Below, piece by piece: positions 60,386-64,000 of a DNA stretch of 64,000 bases. The stretch is from an uncultured Nitrospiraceae bacterium (lineage in GTDB: Bacteria > Nitrospirota > Thermodesulfovibrionia > Thermodesulfovibrionales > Dissulfurispiraceae), in the NCBI GenBank assembly GCA_903822005.1, contig CAIJNL010000025.1, positions 1 through 64,000 on the forward strand, written 5' to 3'. The position numbers were made by a program, and so were the translations under genes. Under the pieces are notes generated by a model, which was not told the DNA's origin, ran no database searches, and was given only the letters and a program-made list of their open reading frames with translations. Within the stretch, counting starts at the first letter, position 1. Every line of letters starts with the position of its first letter.

Positions 60386-63271
60386 ATGAATGATATAGAC
60401 AAAACTGACGCGATAGAAGGGAATGCAGAATTCAACTACAAGCGTTTTTTCCAGAACGCGGTTGAGGGGCTTTTCCAGTCTACGCTGAGCGGAAGATTTC
60501 TTGCAGTCAACCCGGCCCTTGCAGGGATACTCGGTTATGAGAGCCCTGAAGAACTGATCCTCGTCCTGAGCGATCTCAGGTCCCAGCTGTATGTCAATCC
60601 TGAAGACCGCGACCGCCTTCTCAGCACGCTGAGAAGGGAAGGCAAGGCCAACATGGAAGTCCAGTTCAAGTGCAAGGACGGCACGGTCAAGTGGATCAGC
60701 CTTGTTGCGCGCGAGATTCCTGATGAGACCGGCAAGCCTTCTTATGTAGAAGGGCTGAATATTGACATTACGGACCGGAAGAACGCCGAAATGGCCCTTA
60801 TGGAGAGTGAGGACAGATTCCGGCGCACCTTTGACCAGGCCCCGATCGGCGCCGCCATAATCGATCTCAACCTGAACTTTATCCGCGTCAACAAGGTCCT
60901 GACCGAAATGACCGGCTATTCTGAAGAGGAGATGCTCGCCAGGAAAAGTCTTGACCTTATTCATCCTGATGACCGGGCTGTCGGCAGAAAATTTGCCGAG
61001 CGGCTTATCACCGGCGAGATAGATTATTATGAAAATGACAGGCGGTTTATCCATAAAAACGGGAGCGTAATCTGGATAACCGTATCGATGCGCCTGTTGA
61101 GAGACCAGGCAGGCAAGCCGCATTATCTGTTGCCCATGTATCTTGATATCACTGCCCGCAAGAAGACTATTGACCTGCTCGCTGCCACTCAGAACCGTCT
61201 GGAATACCTGTTATCCGCCAATCCCGCAGTTATCTATAGTTTTGTCATGGAGGAGGGCTATCCACTGACATTTATAAGCAGGAACATCGCGGAGATCACG
61301 GGATATGATGCAGACGAATTTTTGAGCGACCCGGGGCTCTGGAGCAGATGCATCCATCCTGATGATGCCGTGGAACGAGAAGCAAGGATTGCATCCATAC
61401 GCACCGAAAAACATCTGACGATGAAGTACAGGTTCCTGCACAAAAAAGGCGGATATATATGGCTGAGGGCCCAGATACGCCTCTCGCCTGAGGACGCTGA
61501 ATGCCCTAAGGAAGTTGTCGGATTCATCAGTGATATTACCGAACAGCAGGAGATGAAGGAACGCCTGCGCAAGACGGAGTTCAGGTATCAGGCGATTGTC
61601 GAGGACCAGGTCGAACAGGTCTGCAGGTATAAGAGCGACGGCAGGCTGACATTCGTTAATGACGCGTATGCCAGATTTTTTCAGAAGGGGAAAGAGGAAC
61701 TGATCGGCACGACCTGTCAGCCCCTGATACCTGATGACGACGATAAGCTGGTCCAGAGGCTCTTGATGGGTCTTACCCCGAACAAACCTGTGGCTGATAT
61801 GGAGCATCGAGTGATTCTGCCCGACGGCCAGATCAGATGGCTGCATCGTTCCGTGAGGGCATTCTTTGACAGATCGGGCAATCCGACCGAGTACCAGGTC
61901 GTGGGGCGCGATGTGACCGAAAAGGCCGTGTCCGAGCAGGAAATAACGAGGATCTCTAACGAGAAGGAGCAGTACCGCCTGAACCTTGAGGCAGTCTTCA
62001 GCAGTATTCCCGATGCGGTGCTTACCATAGACCAGGACATGCGGATTATACAGAGGAACAGGGCGATGTCCGAGTTCTGCTGTATCAGCGACAAGCTCGT
62101 CCCCGGCAAATCTCTTATGGGCCTGTCCGGGTCATGCGAGAGGTCATGCTTCCACATCCTGTTCAAGACCTTGCAGACAAAGGAGCCTGTTATAGAATAT
62201 CGCCTGGAATGCACGACAAGCAAACCGAGCAAGGTATTTATTATTAACTCGTCTCCGCTTCGGGACCATGAACGCAGGTCCATGGGAGCGGTGCTTGTAA
62301 TAAGAGATATAACCCGGCTGGCCAACCTCGAAAAGCAGGTATCGAGTCCGGCAGGGTACAAAAATATCATCGGTAAGAGCAGGGTAATGCAGGAGATATA
62401 CCGTGTCCTGGACCTGCTGGCCGATGTCGAAACAACCGTGCTTGTCACGGGAGAGTCGGGCACGGGCAAGGAGCTTATAGCGGACGCGCTCCACTATGGG
62501 GGATCGAGGGCCAAGGGGCCGCTTGTAAAGGTCAATTGCGCTGCCCTGGCTGATAATCTTCTTGAAAGTGAACTTTTCGGGCATGTGCGCGGCGCTTTCA
62601 CGGGTGCTGTTAAAGACAAGATAGGGCGGTTCGAGGCTGCTGAGGGCGGCACGCTGTTCCTTGATGAAATAGGAGATATCCCTCTCAGCACCCAGCTCAA
62701 GCTCTTGCGTGTGCTCGAGCGGAAGGAGTATGAGCGGGTAGGTGATTCGAAAACATTGAAGGCGGATGTGCGTGTTATTACTGCGACCAATGTCGATCTG
62801 CAGAAAAAAATCCGGCAGGGTCAGTTCCGCGAAGACGTCTATTACAGGCTGAAGGTGATGACAATCCAGCTGCCGCCGCTCCGTGAGCGCACTGAAGACA
62901 TACCTGGTTTATGCCAGCATTATGTCAGCCAGTTGAATGTGGAGCATGAAAAGAACATAAGCCGCGTTTCGGACGAGGTGATGAGGATCTTCATGGAATA
63001 CCAGTGGCCGGGAAACATCCGGGAGCTGCGCCATGCGCTTGAGCATGCCTTCATCCTCTGCCCATCAAGCGAGATCTGCCCTGAACATCTGCCAAGGGAG
63101 TTTACCAAATCGGGTCCCGACCTTGCAGACGACAGGACCCCTCACAAGACGAAGGTCGACATGGATGCGATAATGGATGCGCTTAACCGTACCGGCGGCA
63201 ACAAGGCAAAGGCCGCACGCGACCTCGGGATCGACCGCAGGACGCTCTATCGCAATCTCGAGAGGAAATAG
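60386..63271 (+). CDS. Multi-PAS sigma-54-dependent transcriptional activator
   Basis: Several PAS/PAC repeats; [32 protein letters not shown], Fis-type [28 protein letters not shown]. Start 60359 (TTG) or 60386 (ATG). Confidence 0.92.
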   Translation: MNDIDKTDAIEGNAEFNYKRFFQNAVEGLFQSTLSGRFLAVNPALAGILGYESPEELILVLSDLRSQLYVNPEDRDRLLSTLRREGKANMEVQFKCKDGTVKWISLVAREIPDETGKPSYVEGLNIDITDRKNAEMALMESEDRFRRTFDQAPIGAAIIDLNLNFIRVNKVLTEMTGYSEEEMLARKSLDLIHPDDRAVGRKFAERLITGEIDYYENDRRFIHKNGSVIWITVSMRLLRDQAGKPHYLLPMYLDITARKKTIDLLAATQNRLEYLLSANPAVIYSFVMEEGYPLTFISRNIAEITGYDADEFLSDPGLWSRCIHPDDAVEREARIASIRTEKHLTMKYRFLHKKGGYIWLRAQIRLSPEDAECPKEVVGFISDITEQQEMKERLRKTEFRYQAIVEDQVEQVCRYKSDGRLTFVNDAYARFFQKGKEELIGTTCQPLIPDDDDKLVQRLLMGLTPNKPVADMEHRVILPDGQIRWLHRSVRAFFDRSGNPTEYQVVGRDVTEKAVSEQEITRISNEKEQYRLNLEAVFSSIPDAVLTIDQDMRIIQRNRAMSEFCCISDKLVPGKSLMGLSGSCERSCFHILFKTLQTKEPVIEYRLECTTSKPSKVFIINSSPLRDHERRSMGAVLVIRDITRLANLEKQVSSPAGYKNIIGKSRVMQEIYRVLDLLADVETTVLVTGESGTGKELIADALHYGGSRAKGPLVKVNCAALADNLLESELFGHVRGAFTGAVKDKIGRFEAAEGGTLFLDEIGDIPLSTQLKLLRVLERKEYERVGDSKTLKADVRVITATNVDLQKKIRQGQFREDVYYRLKVMTIQLPPLRERTEDIPGLCQHYVSQLNVEHEKNISRVSDEVMRIFMEYQWPGNIRELRHALEHAFILCPSSEICPEHLPREFTKSGPDLADDRTPHKTKVDMDAIMDALNRTGGNKAKAARDLGIDRRTLYRNLERK

Positions 63272-63278
63272 CTTTTAA

Positions 63279-64000
63279 ATGGAGCGGAAGGTTTTCATGC
63301 CGCCTGGACATTCTCTTGTCGAGAAATTGATAATATATGCCGCCCGGAGAATAAACGCCAGGTGCCTGAATTTCGCCCCGTCTTCTTCCCTGTCGGTCCC
63401 GCGCAGTGCTGACAACGGCCCGATGATGCTTTACATGCATGTGCCGTTTTGCGAGGAGCTCTGTCCTTATTGTTCCTTCAACCGGGTCAAACTTGAAGAA
63501 GGCCTTGCGAGGGCCTATTTCAGGGCCCTGAGAAAAGAGATATTGATGTACAGGGACCTCGGCTATAAATTCGGGGCGGTATATGTCGGCGGAGGAACGC
63601 CGACGGTCCTTATGGATGAACTCTGTTCTTCACTGCGCCTTATAAAAGAGACGTACGATATAGAAGAGATCTCGGTCGAGACTAACCCCAACCACCTTAC
63701 AAAAGAGAACCTCAGGATTTTAAAGGACCTCGGCATCAACCGTCTGTCCGTGGGCGTGCAGACTTTTGACGACGGACTGCTTAAATCTCTCAACCGGTTT
63801 CATAAATACGGCAGCGGGGCCGAGATCGCGGAGCGGCTCAGAATGACACAGGGAATATTCCATACCCTGAATGTTGACATGATATCCAATTTCCCGGGAC
63901 AGACCATCGGCATGCTCGAAAAGGACGTCTCAACCATCGTGGAACTCGGGGTCGACCAGGTCACCTACTATCCTCTTATGGCTTCATCAACGACACAGGA
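63279..64000 (+). CDS. HemN-like (coproporphyrinogen III oxidase family) radical SAM protein, runs off window
   Basis: MLYMHVPFCEELCPYCSFNRV, YVGGGTPTVL, SVETNPNHL, RLSVGVQTF; open to position 64000. Confidence 0.82.
   Translation, partial: MERKVFMPPGHSLVEKLIIYAARRINARCLNFAPSSSLSVPRSADNGPMMLYMHVPFCEELCPYCSFNRVKLEEGLARAYFRALRKEILMYRDLGYKFGAVYVGGGTPTVLMDELCSSLRLIKETYDIEEISVETNPNHLTKENLRILKDLGINRLSVGVQTFDDGLLKSLNRFHKYGSGAEIAERLRMTQGIFHTLNVDMISNFPGQTIGMLEKDVSTIVELGVDQVTYYPLMASSTTQ

Noticed and set aside
60308-61123. 271-aa antisense ORF opposite the PAS regulator
   Set aside because: Fully contained in the antisense of a convincing CDS.

Overview
64 kb of a gene-dense bacterial chromosome. I read about 55 protein-coding genes and no rRNA, tRNA or CRISPR array. 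Main blocks: a periplasmic acetamidase/formamidase-like protein behind a 35-bp-period repeat that looks like a transposon end (1-1244); an acid-catabolism operon of enolase-superfamily enzyme, LarA-like/DUF2088 protein and MFS transporter (1521-5354); DAACS symporter and threonine aldolase; a group-1-type uptake [NiFe] hydrogenase operon (10478-14411, minus strand); a 2-hydroxycarboxylate transporter, two-subunit ATP-citrate lyase and malate dehydrogenase set (15408-21195, minus) divergent from a CitA/DcuS-type sensor and a response regulator that is split by a frameshift (21459-23736); IlvD/Edd dehydratase; an orphan Fis-type HTH, TorF-like porin, AmtB and PII nitrogen locus with a candidate sigma-54 promoter (29528-32637); an arsenosugar-type locus (C_GCAxxG_C_C, CMD peroxidase-like, ArsS) without ArsM; a chrA/tatA/dedA segment; and an IclR-controlled uronate operon (exported sugar isomerase-like, TRAP PMQ, KduI, KduD, KdgK, Eda, YhcH; 45445-54309). 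The window ends with two-subunit fumarase/tartrate dehydratase plus a DASS transporter, a multi-PAS sigma-54 activator and a partial HemN-like radical SAM gene. The observations I rate highest are the citrate-sensor/ACL arrangement, two gene breaks that each fall at a 5-nt homopolymer (one also coinciding with a perfect 20-bp palindrome), the 35-bp terminal repeats, the dual IclR operator overlapping a perfect consensus promoter, and the orphan Fis protein with a nearby inverted repeat. Family calls are from reading the translations; no database search was run.
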